A DNA stretch of 64,000 nucleotides from Leptospira sp. GIMC2001 (lineage in GTDB: Bacteria; Spirochaetota; Leptospiria; Leptospirales; Leptospiraceae). The notes beneath the pieces are model-generated. The model worked only from the letters and a program-made list of their open reading frames with translations, was not told the origin of the DNA and made no database searches. The translations under genes were made by a program, and so were the position numbers. Shown in pieces: positions 47,484-57,835 of the stretch. The stretch covers positions 3,961,559 to 4,025,558 of the forward strand of contig NZ_CP115468.1 of the NCBI RefSeq assembly GCF_028462125.1, in the 5' to 3' direction. Each line of letters opens with the position of its first letter. Within the stretch, counting starts at the first letter, position 1.

Positions 47484-48923
47484 ATGTCTGAAAATCACCA
47501 AGTTTTATTCCGAAAATACAGACCGCAAGTTTTCAAAGATGTAATCTATCAAGATCTTGCTGTCGGCGCATTGCAGAATGCTTTCAAACAAAAGAAGATA
47601 GGTCATGCTTATATTTTCTTTGGACCTCGAGGTGTTGGCAAAACCTCAATCGCTAGAATTCTTGCTAAACGATTGAATTGCAAATCACCTATCGAAAACG
47701 AACCATGCAATGAATGCTTATCTTGTACGGAAATCACTAGAGGCAATTCGCAAGATGTACTAGAAATCGATGCAGCGAGTCATCGCGGAATCGAGCATAT
47801 CCGTGAACTTCGAGAAAATGTTAAGTTCACTCCAATGTCTGGAAAATACAGAGTGTACATAATCGATGAAGTACATATGCTCACTGAGCCAGCGTTCAAT
47901 GCGTTATTAAAAACGCTAGAAGAACCTCCGGCACATGTTGTTTTTATTTTAGCAACTACTGAGTTTCACAAAATTCCAGAGACGATATTATCACGGTGCC
48001 AAGACTTTATTTTCAAAAAAGTACCACAACCTGTTCTACAATCACATGTTGAGAAAATATGCAATAAAGAAGGAATTGAATTCGATACTGAAGGGCTTTT
48101 CTGGATTGCAAGGAAAGGGGATGGGTCGGTTAGAGATACTCTTTCATTTATGGAGCAAGCTGTAATTTTCACAGATAGCAAGCTTACTGGTAAGAATATT
48201 CGTGATATGATAGGCTATCACGGCGTTGATGTATTCGCTGAATTTGTAAAAAATATCCTCAATCCTTCAGAGCAAAATAAAATATTTCATAAGCTGGAAA
48301 AGCTTTTTGATGAAGGTCAAGACTTATATAAATTTCTGTGGGATCTACTTGAATTTGTAAATGCAATAGTCATGATCCATCACAATCTTTTAGATAAAGA
48401 AAATTCAAATATCCCACCTGAAGATATAGATAAAATTAAAAAAGATTTCAGAGAAATTGATCCAAATCATATCAATCTATTGGCGGAGAAATTATTTTTT
48501 ATCTATGAAAAAATCTCAATGATGAGATTGAGAAATTCCCAAGAAATAAAAATTTTTCTCGAAATACAATTTCGAAAATTACTTTTTGACATGGATAAAC
48601 CAACCGTTTCGGGTTTGCTTAAGAAAATTTCTGATTTATCAAGGCAAGTTCAGGGTGAAATTAGTCATATCCCAAATGATCCTCAATCATTAAACACATC
48701 ATCTTTTCAGGCAGAATCTCTTCCTAAAGCAACAGGAAGCCTTGAATCTCGTGAAAAATCACAAAAAATTTCTGATGAAAACTCTCTTGATAATAAAGCA
48801 ACAGTCCAAAATAGAAACGATGGTAGAACTGATGCACAAGTTCTCGGTGACAAAATGGAAAATTTTGTAAAAGAAAATTTCTCCGGAACCGAAGTTGATC
48901 CATCCACTCTACCCGATATCTAA
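47484..48923 (+). CDS. dnaX: DNA polymerase III subunit tau/gamma
   Basis: Clamp-loader ATPase of 479 aa from ATG 47484 ([15 protein letters not shown]); the frame opens earlier inside tRNA-Ser but the family N-terminus fixes this start. Walker A is GPRGVGKTS, zinc-binding Cys are in [16 protein letters not shown], Walker B is IIDEVHM and the sensor SRC is in ILSRCQDF. The C-terminal third is polar and shorter than a full tau tail, so a gamma-like product is likely. It is followed by ebfC and recR. Confidence 0.95.
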   Translation: MSENHQVLFRKYRPQVFKDVIYQDLAVGALQNAFKQKKIGHAYIFFGPRGVGKTSIARILAKRLNCKSPIENEPCNECLSCTEITRGNSQDVLEIDAASHRGIEHIRELRENVKFTPMSGKYRVYIIDEVHMLTEPAFNALLKTLEEPPAHVVFILATTEFHKIPETILSRCQDFIFKKVPQPVLQSHVEKICNKEGIEFDTEGLFWIARKGDGSVRDTLSFMEQAVIFTDSKLTGKNIRDMIGYHGVDVFAEFVKNILNPSEQNKIFHKLEKLFDEGQDLYKFLWDLLEFVNAIVMIHHNLLDKENSNIPPEDIDKIKKDFREIDPNHINLLAEKLFFIYEKISMMRLRNSQEIKIFLEIQFRKLLFDMDKPTVSGLLKKISDLSRQVQGEISHIPNDPQSLNTSSFQAESLPKATGSLESREKSQKISDENSLDNKATVQNRNDGRTDAQVLGDKMENFVKENFSGTEVDPSTLPDI

Positions 48924-48933
48924 GGAGTTTATT

Positions 48934-49290
48934 ATGTTTGAAGGTATAAAAAATATTTCAGAAATATTTTCTAAAATTGGAGATATAAAAAACCAATCAG
49001 CAGAAATGCAAAAGAGATTGGAACATATTAATGTTACTGCTGATGCCGGTGCAGGAATGGTGACCGTTGTAGCAAATGCAAAGGGAACCATTCAAGATAT
49101 AAAAATAAATAAACTTTTGTTTGAAGGCGATGATATCAAAATGATGGAAGACCTAATCATCGCTGCAGCAAATGAAGCCTTACGTAAGGCAAAAGAAGCA
49201 GTAGAATATGAATTCAAAAAGTCTATAGGTATATCACCCGAAGACATGATGAGTATGTTAAACGCCAAAGGTGGTACTGGTCCTGTCTGA
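48934..49290 (+). CDS. ebfC: YbaB/EbfC nucleoid-associated protein
   Basis: DNA-binding protein of 118 aa. The start is ATG 48934 ([12 protein letters not shown]), with AAGGAG 7 bp before; the earlier frame overlaps dnaX. The family core is [21 protein letters not shown] split around [11 protein letters not shown], with a helical C-terminus ending in [10 protein letters not shown]. It is the usual partner of dnaX and recR and overlaps recR by 20 bp. Confidence 0.93.
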   Translation: MFEGIKNISEIFSKIGDIKNQSAEMQKRLEHINVTADAGAGMVTVVANAKGTIQDIKINKLLFEGDDIKMMEDLIIAAANEALRKAKEAVEYEFKKSIGISPEDMMSMLNAKGGTGPV

Positions 49291-49879
49291 ATCAATTTTC
49301 GAGAAAATGGTAACCTCACTTGCATCGTTACCAGGAATTGGTCGAAAAAGTGCCACTCGAATTTCCTTCCATTTATTAAGAATGGATCCCATTTTCTTTG
49401 AACAGTTTATTGAAAATATTAGAACATCCAAACTTAATTTAAAATTCTGCAGTACATGTGCAGGAATTACAGAACAACATATATGCGAAATCTGTGAATC
49501 AACAAAAAGAGATTCCCATATCCTTTGTGTAATAGAGCAGCCGGAAGATATTTTCTTTATAGAGAAAACTGGAGTTTTCTCAGGTAAGTACCATGTTCTA
49601 AATGGAGCGATTTCACCTTTAGATGGAATTGGTCCTGAACAATTGAGAATTCGTGAATTAGAACAGAGAATTCAGGATAGTGAAATACAAGAAGTACTAT
49701 TGGCAACCAATCCAACTTTAGAAGGAGATGCAACAGCTTCCTACGTTAGTAATCGATTGCAAAAATTTAATATTAGAATAACTAGAATTGCGCATGGACT
49801 AACCGTGGGTGGAACAATAGAATATTCTGACCAATACACTTTATCAAAAGCAATCAATGCGCGATTGCCTTTCCAATGA
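49271..49879 (+). CDS. recR: Recombination mediator RecR
   Basis: DNA repair protein of 202 aa acting with RecF/RecO. The N-terminal helix-hairpin-helix is [13 protein letters not shown], the Cys4 zinc finger is [16 protein letters not shown] (about residues 57-72), and the Toprim region starts at [16 protein letters not shown] 49271 is given as start, overlapping ebfC by 20 bp; ATG 49307 ([10 protein letters not shown]) would match the family N-terminus equally well. Confidence 0.95.
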   Translation: MVLVLSESIFEKMVTSLASLPGIGRKSATRISFHLLRMDPIFFEQFIENIRTSKLNLKFCSTCAGITEQHICEICESTKRDSHILCVIEQPEDIFFIEKTGVFSGKYHVLNGAISPLDGIGPEQLRIRELEQRIQDSEIQEVLLATNPTLEGDATASYVSNRLQKFNIRITRIAHGLTVGGTIEYSDQYTLSKAINARLPFQ

Positions 49880-49960
49880 GAAGAATAGTTTAAAATTCAA
49901 TTTAAATAACAATTGAGATTTAAATTATTCCTTTGTCTTTTAACTTATAAAATAAAAAAT

Positions 49961-51505
49961 CTAGAATCTATGTTCTAATGTAAAAAAAGCTTCTCGAATA
50001 ATTTTTCCATTTCGACTATCCAAATAAGTATAAAGCCCGTCACCAGCAATGAAGTAACCAGATCGAAAGATCAATTGTAAATCTCCATAAATATTCCAAC
50101 GAAGATTCAAATTGTACTCTTGCCCGAAGTAAGTTGAAGTTCTATAACCTGCAGCCTCATTGAATACTCTGTTGTTTTCAATTTTTGGGGAAAGCGATGA
50201 ATACAAAAGAAAATATCCGAGAGTAATCTGATATGGTCCAAAAGCAACGAAGTTATAATTAGCTCCATATTCATTCAAACCGGTCATTGTACGTGCATTA
50301 AAAAGTGCATAACCACCCGTAAAATCAACAGCGATATTTGAGATTGCGTATCCTGGAGCAAGGGGTCTATATCCATTCCCTCTTAAATTAGAGCTGATTC
50401 CATCCAACTCAAATCCTGGACGACCGGTCGTACCAAGAGCTATTAAACTTATATTGGTTGTATCATCAAGACGATAGGTAAATTGAACGTCATAAAGTCC
50501 GCCCTTAACAAAATGTCGAAATTCTTTTGCATAGAACGGATTCCCATTTTCATCTAAGATGGGTCGAAATTGTCTAACTGTTCCTGTATTCAAAACACCA
50601 TGAAGAATAACGCTAAACCTTGAATAGTTAAATTCATTATTGAATCCGTGCCAATAAAGTTCGGCTGTCTCATTTGTTGTTCTATCATTATCTTTTAAAA
50701 CATAAGAATACAATTCGGCATTGTAATTTCTAAAATAGTTCATTTTCAATTTGCCAAAAACGATATTGCTATTTTGGAAATTTTTATCCGCAAAACCATT
50801 ATTATCAGAATCCAGAAGACTTCTCTCACGAGCTCGCAACACACCACCGTCAAAAGTAAGGCGCAAAAATTGAAAAGTCTTAAGAATATTAACACCCGTT
50901 CCTGTCGCAAAAAGAACACGCCCTCCAGCAGAACGGAATAGTTGAAGTCCTACCCTTGTTTGAAATCCAGATTCGGGAAGTTTAAAATTCATAAAGAGGA
51001 AGTTAGTCTGTACGTTAACAGCTGAATTTCCTCTTTCTCCTCCTGCTTGAGCACCAACAATATTGGGGTCGTAACCTGATGGATCAGAGACAGGAAGTCC
51101 ACGACCTCCGAAATTGATATCTCCTACTTGCATTCCCCACAAACCTTCAACATATTTGGAGGTTGCAAAATTCATGTTAAAAAGAAATCGAGTATCATAG
51201 AAATTCAGGTTTTCTTTTCGCTTTGACAATCCCGATCTTTGTCCAGTCTGAAATCGTTCAATTTCATTTTCAATAGTTTGGTTTACGACATCATTCGCTT
51301 CATTTTTCTCAGCTTCTAAATCATATATAGGAGTTGTTGGAGTGGTTCTTTCAAGTGGGAGATCTCGTCCAAGTGCAAATCCACGCGTACGAAATGAACC
51401 GCTAAAGTCTAATTTGGTTTGCGTTTCTTCTTCCTGAGCATTAAGGCTCGAAAATAAAACTGAGGATCCAAGGAATAAAACAACCGGAATAATCCAGAAT
51501 TTCAT
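49961..51505 (-). CDS. Outer-membrane beta-barrel protein (alginate-export-like)
   Basis: Exported protein of 514 aa: a signal peptide (about 1-23, FSSLNAQ), then a sequence of alternating strands with aromatic girdles (FRTRGFALGRD, YFRNYNAELYSYVL) to a terminal Phe (FFTLEHRF). The terminal aromatic and strand pattern are typical of outer-membrane barrels, resembling the alginate-export/porin group. Its ATG overlaps the stop of the upstream solute-binding gene by 4 bp, so the two are coupled. The transported substance is unknown. Confidence 0.77.
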   Translation of the reverse strand: MKFWIIPVVLFLGSSVLFSSLNAQEEETQTKLDFSGSFRTRGFALGRDLPLERTTPTTPIYDLEAEKNEANDVVNQTIENEIERFQTGQRSGLSKRKENLNFYDTRFLFNMNFATSKYVEGLWGMQVGDINFGGRGLPVSDPSGYDPNIVGAQAGGERGNSAVNVQTNFLFMNFKLPESGFQTRVGLQLFRSAGGRVLFATGTGVNILKTFQFLRLTFDGGVLRARERSLLDSDNNGFADKNFQNSNIVFGKLKMNYFRNYNAELYSYVLKDNDRTTNETAELYWHGFNNEFNYSRFSVILHGVLNTGTVRQFRPILDENGNPFYAKEFRHFVKGGLYDVQFTYRLDDTTNISLIALGTTGRPGFELDGISSNLRGNGYRPLAPGYAISNIAVDFTGGYALFNARTMTGLNEYGANYNFVAFGPYQITLGYFLLYSSLSPKIENNRVFNEAAGYRTSTYFGQEYNLNLRWNIYGDLQLIFRSGYFIAGDGLYTYLDSRNGKIIREAFFTLEHRF

Positions 51506-52368
51506 TTTTTAATCCATTGGTTTGTTGAAAAATATTTATAGGATAACTTGTTTAGCCATCCATTTCTTCGTATTTCCTTTATAAAGAAATTCAGATGGTA
51601 TAAAAATTCTATGTCGCCCTGTGCCACAGCCATCGAAAGATTCTCCTCTTGCACAGACGATAAAAGAGGAAGATAGTTGGTTTTAAGTGCTGGTTCCTTC
51701 TGCAATAATGCTTGAATACGAAAAGTATCTGCTACATAAACGTTAACATTGTTTTTACGAAGTTCATTTACGGCTCTGAAATCATCCAAGTAAGAATATA
51801 TTGGAAATTTTGGAAAGTTTTTCTTTAACCAGGCATGGTTTGGTCCATTCGATCTTACCGAAAATAAAATTCCAGATACAGTTTGTAAATCCAAGAGTGA
51901 ACGAAATGGAGCCGAGGTTATTATCTGTCCTTCAGGTTCTGGTGGAAGTATTTGTCTATTGATAAGACCCGCTGGACTGGTTATTAAATACGGATCTGTA
52001 AAATAAACCTTTCTAAATCTCTCTAAACTCGTCGATATCCCCGCAATTGCTATTTGCGTGTCACCTTTATCAAGACGATTAGCATGCTCATCAAAATCAC
52101 GAAGAGGTAGAATTTTCAAATTCACGCCGAGGTATTTCGCATACTCTTGTGCAATTTCAACATCCAATCCAGGCGAACCTTCTACGGGATCATCAATGTA
52201 GAATGGATCATAGAATTGATTAACTGAAACTGTGAGTGTCTTTGTTTTTAGAATTTTTTGAAGAGTAGAACTCTCAGCATTCAATGAATTGGAAATGCTG
52301 AGACTAAGTGCCAATACACAAAAATATGTCACCTTCATAAAGTTTCTATTCATACATGCATTATTCAT
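51502..52368 (-). CDS. Family 3 solute-binding-like periplasmic protein
   Basis: Exported protein of 288 aa. The signal region spans about residues 11-31; ATG 52338 (MKVTYFCVLALSL) may be the true start. The mature part follows the amino-acid-type binding fold: TLTVSVNQFYDPFYIDD, then GLDVEIAQEYAKYLGVNLKI and GISTSLERFRKVYFTDPYL. No permease or ATPase gene is nearby. Instead it is coupled to an outer-membrane barrel gene. It may be an orphan sensor or binding protein. Confidence 0.78.
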   Translation of the reverse strand: MNNACMNRNFMKVTYFCVLALSLSISNSLNAESSTLQKILKTKTLTVSVNQFYDPFYIDDPVEGSPGLDVEIAQEYAKYLGVNLKILPLRDFDEHANRLDKGDTQIAIAGISTSLERFRKVYFTDPYLITSPAGLINRQILPPEPEGQIITSAPFRSLLDLQTVSGILFSVRSNGPNHAWLKKNFPKFPIYSYLDDFRAVNELRKNNVNVYVADTFRIQALLQKEPALKTNYLPLLSSVQEENLSMAVAQGDIEFLYHLNFFIKEIRRNGWLNKLSYKYFSTNQWIKK

Positions 52369-52440
52369 ATAATACTGTAATGATCGTCGAAACTTTTGAT
52401 TCCTTACAAGGATTTTATTTTTATCGAATTGAATCTAATT

Positions 52441-53694
52441 TCAATTTAGTATTTCAAATTCAGTCCTACGATTCTTTTTCGAGACATTCTCATCAGTACC
52501 TTGATATAAAGGCTCATTAGGACCTTTACCCTCTGTTTCCAGTCTTGTAGATTTTATCCCTTGTTTCACAATGTACTCTTTTACAGAATTAGCCCTATCT
52601 CTTGATAATTTCATATTATCTTCTAAATTTCCATTAAGATCTGTATGTCCGATAATTCTAATTTTGACTGAAGAATTTTTCTTCATATATTCGACAATTT
52701 GATTTAAAGGAATTTTAGATGAATCCAAAAGTTCATGCGATGACTTTTCGAAATTGATATTGTCTAAACTGATTTTTTTATTCTCTACCAAATTCTGTTC
52801 GATTGTTTTAGGAATATAAGCAGAGAATATATTAAAATTTTTGCCCTCTTCTCTTCTACAGAATAGAATAGTCTTAGACAAGCGATGATAACTAAAATAC
52901 GCTTCATCTCCTTTCGTATTGAAATCAGATCCTAGATTCTCAATTGAACCTACTGCTTTAGTTCCATCCCAGTTAGCAGAATAAAGATCGAAGCCTCCAA
53001 AGCCACCCTGACGATTCGAAGAAAAGAAAATATTCTTCTGATCATCAGATAATGATGCAGCAATGGTTGCATTCGCATCATTTACTGGACCGCTTAAGGC
53101 AACTGCCGGAGTCCATTTATTTCCCTGCTTTTTTGAAATATAGATTCTCGCAAGTTCTGGCTGAGAGAATGGATATCTGGTAAATAGCATTGTGTCGCCA
53201 ACAACATGAGGATTCTCTTCGATCATATCAGAATTGATTTCAATAGGTAATGGTTGCGGGTCACTCCAACCATTTCCAACCTTTTCTGATACATAAATAT
53301 CTCTTGAGATTCCTATTTTACCATTTGCCAATCGAGCTTCCCAAGATCCGTCACGGTTGGAAGAGAAATAAATATATTTACCATCGGCTGTTATGAATGG
53401 GCTTTGATCATCAAATTCAGAATTTAATTCTACTACTTCTTTGGGAAAATCCCAAGTTCCATCTGTTTTTCGATTCGAAGAAAAAATATCTGTATAACTA
53501 TTTCGATCACGTTTTGAATAGAAGTATAACGTTTGCCCATCTGTTGACAATGAGGGTGAAAATTCTTGAAATGATGTATTCACATTTCCTCTAATCTCCT
53601 CAACAACTAATTCTGATTGTGCGAACACAGAATTGGAAAGAAGCAAGCAGTGAATAACAAAAACTACAAAAAAAATTTTGAATCTAAAAACCAT
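52441..53694 (-). CDS. OmpA-like protein with PD40/WD-type beta-propeller
   Basis: Exported protein of 417 aa. After a signal (about 1-25, NSVFAQ) come several PD40-like blades, each with a pattern such as SLSTDGQTLYFYSKR, ITADGKYIYFSSNR and SLSDDQKNIFFSSNR. The C-terminal 110 residues are an OmpA peptidoglycan-binding domain (IRIIGHTDLNG, then LSRDRANSVKEYI). It probably links an extracytoplasmic complex to the cell wall. It stands 72 bp downstream from the next operon's start and is a single gene. Confidence 0.87.
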   Translation of the reverse strand: MVFRFKIFFVVFVIHCLLLSNSVFAQSELVVEEIRGNVNTSFQEFSPSLSTDGQTLYFYSKRDRNSYTDIFSSNRKTDGTWDFPKEVVELNSEFDDQSPFITADGKYIYFSSNRDGSWEARLANGKIGISRDIYVSEKVGNGWSDPQPLPIEINSDMIEENPHVVGDTMLFTRYPFSQPELARIYISKKQGNKWTPAVALSGPVNDANATIAASLSDDQKNIFFSSNRQGGFGGFDLYSANWDGTKAVGSIENLGSDFNTKGDEAYFSYHRLSKTILFCRREEGKNFNIFSAYIPKTIEQNLVENKKISLDNINFEKSSHELLDSSKIPLNQIVEYMKKNSSVKIRIIGHTDLNGNLEDNMKLSRDRANSVKEYIVKQGIKSTRLETEGKGPNEPLYQGTDENVSKKNRRTEFEILN

Positions 53695-53740
53695 TATAAA
53701 CCTCCAAGAAAGGAAGTTTCAAAAATCAAAGCAATCGATT

Positions 53741-54997
53741 CTATCGAATATATGCTTTGAGTACTTCTGGTATTTCTATTTGTCCATTATCTGTTTGATA
53801 GTTTTCTAGAATTGCCGCAAGCGTTCTTCCGATAGCAAGACCTGAACCATTCAAAGTATGAACCAATAGATTCTTCCCTTCTCTATTTTTGTATCGGATT
53901 TTTGCTCGTCTTGCCTGATAGTCCTGGAAGTTAGAAACAGAAGAAATTTCCATATATCGATTCAATCCTGGCATCCAAACTTCCAAATCGTAGGTTTTAG
54001 AGGAAGAAGCGGAAATATCTCCCGAACAAAGTAGTACAACTCTATAGTGGAGGTTCAATTTTTGTAATATAGATTCTGCATCCTTTAGCATTTTCTCATG
54101 TTGATTCTGAGAATCTTCCGGATGGCAAAATTTAACCAATTCTACTTTCTGAAATTGGTGAACTCTCACAAGCCCTCTCGTATCTCTTCCGTAAGAACCA
54201 GCTTCCCTTCGAAAACAAGATGTGTGAGCCATAATTGAAATCGGAAGATCCTTATCAGCGATTATCTCATCTCTATAAAGATTGGTAAGAGGTACTTCTG
54301 CAGTGGGAATTAAATTGAGTCGATCATTTTCTAAATGATAAAATTCTTCCCTAAATTTGGGCAATTGTCCCGTTGCTGTAAGGGATTCATCATTGACCAA
54401 ACTTGGAACCCAGACTTCCTGATAACCATTGGATGTTGCATGATGATCGAGCATAAAATTCATCAGCGCTCTTTCCATCTTAGCAGCTAACCCAAAATAG
54501 GTGTAAAATCTTGCTCCAGAAATCTTGACTCCACGTTCGAAATCAAGAATTCCTAATGCTTCACCTATTTCGTAATGTGGTTTAGGATCGAAATTGAATT
54601 CTCTCTTTTTACCAAAAACTGATACCTCAATATTATCCGCTTCTGACTTTCCTGCAGGAACGTCATCAGATAGAAAATTCGGCATTGCGAGATTCAAGTC
54701 TGCAAGTTGAGTTTCAACAGAATTCAATTTCTCTTCTAATTCTTTAATCTTGTTTCCAATCTCACGAACAGAATCGGAAGCCGATGTTATATCTTCACCT
54801 TTTGCTTTTAAAGCTCCAATTTCTTTGGAGGCAGAATTCCTTTCCGAGCGAAGTTCATCTGTTTCCGCTTGTAGAGTTCTTTTACTTTGTATCAATGTGA
54901 GAAGTGTATTTTCCACACCCGCATCGTACATGTTTCGCTTTTTTAGAAGATTAACTAGATCTTCTGGCTGGTTGAGAATTCGATTTAAATCAAGCAT
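53741..54997 (-). CDS. serS: Seryl-tRNA synthetase
   Basis: Class II synthetase of 418 aa charging tRNA-Ser; several of its substrates are encoded in this window. The N-terminal coiled-coil arm (about residues 30-105) is followed by the catalytic core with motif 2 ([14 protein letters not shown], then HQFQKVE) and motif 3 ([17 protein letters not shown]). It overlaps tatD upstream by 8 bp. Confidence 0.96.
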   Translation of the reverse strand: MLDLNRILNQPEDLVNLLKKRNMYDAGVENTLLTLIQSKRTLQAETDELRSERNSASKEIGALKAKGEDITSASDSVREIGNKIKELEEKLNSVETQLADLNLAMPNFLSDDVPAGKSEADNIEVSVFGKKREFNFDPKPHYEIGEALGILDFERGVKISGARFYTYFGLAAKMERALMNFMLDHHATSNGYQEVWVPSLVNDESLTATGQLPKFREEFYHLENDRLNLIPTAEVPLTNLYRDEIIADKDLPISIMAHTSCFRREAGSYGRDTRGLVRVHQFQKVELVKFCHPEDSQNQHEKMLKDAESILQKLNLHYRVVLLCSGDISASSSKTYDLEVWMPGLNRYMEISSVSNFQDYQARRAKIRYKNREGKNLLVHTLNGSGLAIGRTLAAILENYQTDNGQIEIPEVLKAYIR

Positions 54998-55817
54998 CGT
55001 AGTAAGCCTTTCTGTTTAGAAACTTTTGAGAATTAGAAAATAACTTTTCTTCAATAACTGCGTTCGATTCCGAACGCAATGAAAATATTTTTTCGAGAAC
55101 TATCGGCATATTTGAGGATTCATTTCTCTTTCCACGAAAAGGCGGTGGAGCAAGAAAAGGTGCGTCTGTCTCTATTAACAATGCATCAAGTGGAAGTTTG
55201 GTTGCCGCATCTTGGATTTCGTGGGCTGATTTAAAAGCAACTATTCCAGAAAGAGATACATAATATCCCAAATCAACAAATTTTTTACCGGCATTATAAT
55301 CATAAGTAAAGCAATGAATTACACCTGTTGCTTTCGTCTTCCAAGATTTGAGCACATCATAAGTATCCTGAAAACCTTCTCGAGAATGTATCACAACTGG
55401 AATCTTAGTTCGCGCGGATACTTCTAGAAATTTTTCCAATATTTCAATTTGGATATTTTTGGAATCGGCTGTATGATACAGATCAATTCCAATTTCACCT
55501 ATTGCTGAAAGTTTCGGATCTGAAATATTTTGATCAATTAAATCTATAATTTCTTCGGCTTTAGGAAATTCATGAGTCTCTGTCGGGTGACATCCAATCG
55601 AGTAATGTACGGACGGATAATCCGAAGAATCTCCAAAATTATCATAATCTGTATGAGCGATTTTTTTGGCTCGAATAGATGACTCTAGATCTATCCCTAT
55701 TTGAAGTATTTTTTGCACTCCTGCAGACTTAGCTTTTTTCAAAGAAACCTCAATTTCTTGGCCTTGTTCCTGAATTATGTCTAAGTGGCAGTGTGTATCT
55801 ATGATCCGAAAGCTCAT
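54990..55817 (-). CDS. tatD: TatD-family metal-dependent hydrolase
   Basis: TIM-barrel hydrolase of about 275 aa. The start is set at ATG 55817 ([13 protein letters not shown]). Metal ligands are in [28 protein letters not shown] and ETDAPFL, the TatD/YcfH pattern, associated with 3'-5' nuclease activity. It overlaps serS by 8 bp, so the two are co-translated. Confidence 0.9.
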   Translation of the reverse strand: MSFRIIDTHCHLDIIQEQGQEIEVSLKKAKSAGVQKILQIGIDLESSIRAKKIAHTDYDNFGDSSDYPSVHYSIGCHPTETHEFPKAEEIIDLIDQNISDPKLSAIGEIGIDLYHTADSKNIQIEILEKFLEVSARTKIPVVIHSREGFQDTYDVLKSWKTKATGVIHCFTYDYNAGKKFVDLGYYVSLSGIVAFKSAHEIQDAATKLPLDALLIETDAPFLAPPPFRGKRNESSNMPIVLEKIFSLRSESNAVIEEKLFSNSQKFLNRKAYYDA

Positions 55818-55929
55818 AAAATGCAATCATCCTTGACGGTTTTGTCAAATCTACAAAAGGTTGAAATAAAAGAACTTAGTTCTTCCGATAAATAAAAAGG
55901 TCGTCTTTGTTACCAAGAAGGTTAGTTCC

Positions 55930-56925
55930 GTGGACAGTAAGAAATATCTCACTCTAATTTTCTATCGCTTAAGATACAAATTCCAAGAATGGAAGCTTAG
56001 ATTATCTCAACAGTACAGCGACCTAAATATCAAAGGTCGTGAAAAACTTACTATCATGGTCATTCCTCACACAGAGAGGAAAACCGTCAACTTCGTCATT
56101 TCTTACAAAGCCATAACAATTTTTCTTGGATTGATTGTTGTATTGATGTTCGTAAGTGCAGTGAATGTTTTGAGCCATAGTGGATCAGTACATGAACTGA
56201 CTGAACTAAACCTCTCTAATATTGATTTCCAAAGACAATCAGAAAAACTCAAAGAAGAAGTTAGTTCGCTTCATTCAACAATCAATTATTATTATGATCG
56301 AATTTCTTCTCTTTATATAAAACTTGGTGGGGATCCTTCAAAAGTATCAAAAGGCATAGGTGGTGCTTCTCCAAGAATTTCTGAGTTCTCGGAGACAAAA
56401 TCTTCTTCGAAGGATTTAACATCAGAGACTTACAAGATTAAAGAAGACATTCACAATTTAAAATTATCCAGAGAACTTTCTGAAGAAATCATCAACATGA
56501 TAAAAAAAAGAAAGTCTATTATCAAACATACACCATCTGTCTGGCCGACTAGAGGATATGTTCTTTTTCCTTATGGTAAATTCATTTCGCCAATCACAGG
56601 AAAAGAAGAGTTCAATAAAGGATTGGATATTGCGGCATTTCCAGGTTCAGAAATTGTATCCACTGCACCAGGACTTGTTTATGAAATCGGACAATCTTCA
56701 ACAACAGGTTACTATATAAAAATAGCGCATAAATTTGGTTGGAAAACGATTTACTCAAATCTTGACCGAGTCAAAGTGAATAAAAACGAGAAAGTTTCAA
56801 AAGGTGATGTGATAGGATATGTTGGAAAATCTTCTGAGAATCCAATCTATCATGTTCATTATGAAGTTCATGTCGGAACACAAACATTGAACCCTTTTTC
56901 TTTCTTAAATCAGATTCAGGAATAA
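55930..56925 (+). CDS. Membrane-anchored M23 peptidase, bactofilin partner
   Basis: Protein of 331 aa from GTG 55930. One membrane helix lies at about residues 60-80, then a coiled coil (about 95-125) and an M23 domain (about 205-325). The domain keeps KGLDIAAF in the HxxxD region and HVHYEVH at the end. In the first motif the usual His is replaced (NKGLD), so catalytic activity is doubtful. The next gene starts at the base after its stop and encodes a bactofilin, the pairing known for cell-shape control. Confidence 0.85.
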   Translation: MDSKKYLTLIFYRLRYKFQEWKLRLSQQYSDLNIKGREKLTIMVIPHTERKTVNFVISYKAITIFLGLIVVLMFVSAVNVLSHSGSVHELTELNLSNIDFQRQSEKLKEEVSSLHSTINYYYDRISSLYIKLGGDPSKVSKGIGGASPRISEFSETKSSSKDLTSETYKIKEDIHNLKLSRELSEEIINMIKKRKSIIKHTPSVWPTRGYVLFPYGKFISPITGKEEFNKGLDIAAFPGSEIVSTAPGLVYEIGQSSTTGYYIKIAHKFGWKTIYSNLDRVKVNKNEKVSKGDVIGYVGKSSENPIYHVHYEVHVGTQTLNPFSFLNQIQE

Positions 56926-57279
56926 ATGGCTCAACCTCACAGAACGGAAGACGAATTCGTAGTTAATAGTATAATTGGAGAAGGTGCAGAATTCACTGGA
57001 GAATTTCGACTTTCTGGTCTCATCAGAATTGATGGTATATTCAAAGGACTCATAGTGACTGATGGAAAAGTTCTGGTTGGGAAATCAGGAGTAGTTGATA
57101 CCGATATTCGAGCTAAAGTTGTAGTGGCAGGTGGTGAAGTTCGCGGAAATATCTACGCAACTGAACGTGTCACTTTACTATCAAGTTGTAGATTAACTGG
57201 TGATATAGTTACTCCAAGATTGATAATTGAAGAAGGTGTTGTTTTTCAAGGAAGCTGCACGATCAATCCCAGAACATAA
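56926..57279 (+). CDS. Bactofilin (polymer-forming cytoskeletal protein)
   Basis: Protein of 117 aa with a beta-helix of short repeats (GEFRLSGLIRIDGIFKGLI, then VGKSGVVDTDIRAKVVVAGG and VRGNIYATERVTLLSS). This is the DUF583/bactofilin fold that polymerises without nucleotide. It directly follows the M23 gene (0 bp gap). In Leptospira biflexa a bactofilin is known to set helical pitch; whether this is that orthologue is inference. Confidence 0.92.
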   Translation: MAQPHRTEDEFVVNSIIGEGAEFTGEFRLSGLIRIDGIFKGLIVTDGKVLVGKSGVVDTDIRAKVVVAGGEVRGNIYATERVTLLSSCRLTGDIVTPRLIIEEGVVFQGSCTINPRT

Positions 57280-57337
57280 AATTGCATTATGTCCCTTTTT
57301 AATTAGATTTTTTACAGAAAAAACCGATCATTAAGGT

Positions 57338-57835
57338 ATGCTCCCATCACCCATTGGACCAAGGCTTACTCCTTCTAAATCAGGAATATCGAATAACAAT
57401 TCTTCTTCATCAAAAGCGAGATCTCCTAAAAGCTCATCTCCAATAACAAATTCTGATCGTCCAGATTTTGCGGAACTGTTAGAAGCTATCGCTCCATCAC
57501 ATAAAGAATCAACCAGGGAAATCAATGAACTTTGGAGAGATTTACCCGAGATTGAGAGAAATTTAATATCTGACAGATCTTCAGAAAATTTGCAAATATA
57601 CAAAGAGCAAATTCGTTCCATCCTAAAACTCATTTTAGCAAAAAACACAAGAGAAGAAAAGCTTCAATCACCTATAAAGGGATCATCACAGAAGAAACAA
57701 CATTTTCATGTCGTTCATATTGATGAGAAACTTAAGTTGTTGGCTGAAACAATAACCCATCCACAGAATTCTGCCTTTCAAATCCTCAAGCAAATGGATA
57801 GTATCAAAGGATTACTTCTAGATATTCAAACTTAA
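57338..57835 (+). CDS. YaaR/DUF327-family protein
   Basis: Cytoplasmic protein of 165 aa. The first 45 residues are Ser/Pro/Asn-rich and disordered. The remainder matches the DUF327 helical pattern (FAELLEAIAPSHKESTREIN, then HVVHIDEKLKLLAETITHPQ). In Bacillus YaaR sits near the dnaX-tadA region, but its role is unknown. Its stop overlaps the ABC transporter start (ATGA-like, 1 bp shared). Confidence 0.8.
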   Translation: MLPSPIGPRLTPSKSGISNNNSSSSKARSPKSSSPITNSDRPDFAELLEAIAPSHKESTREINELWRDLPEIERNLISDRSSENLQIYKEQIRSILKLILAKNTREEKLQSPIKGSSQKKQHFHVVHIDEKLKLLAETITHPQNSAFQILKQMDSIKGLLLDIQT

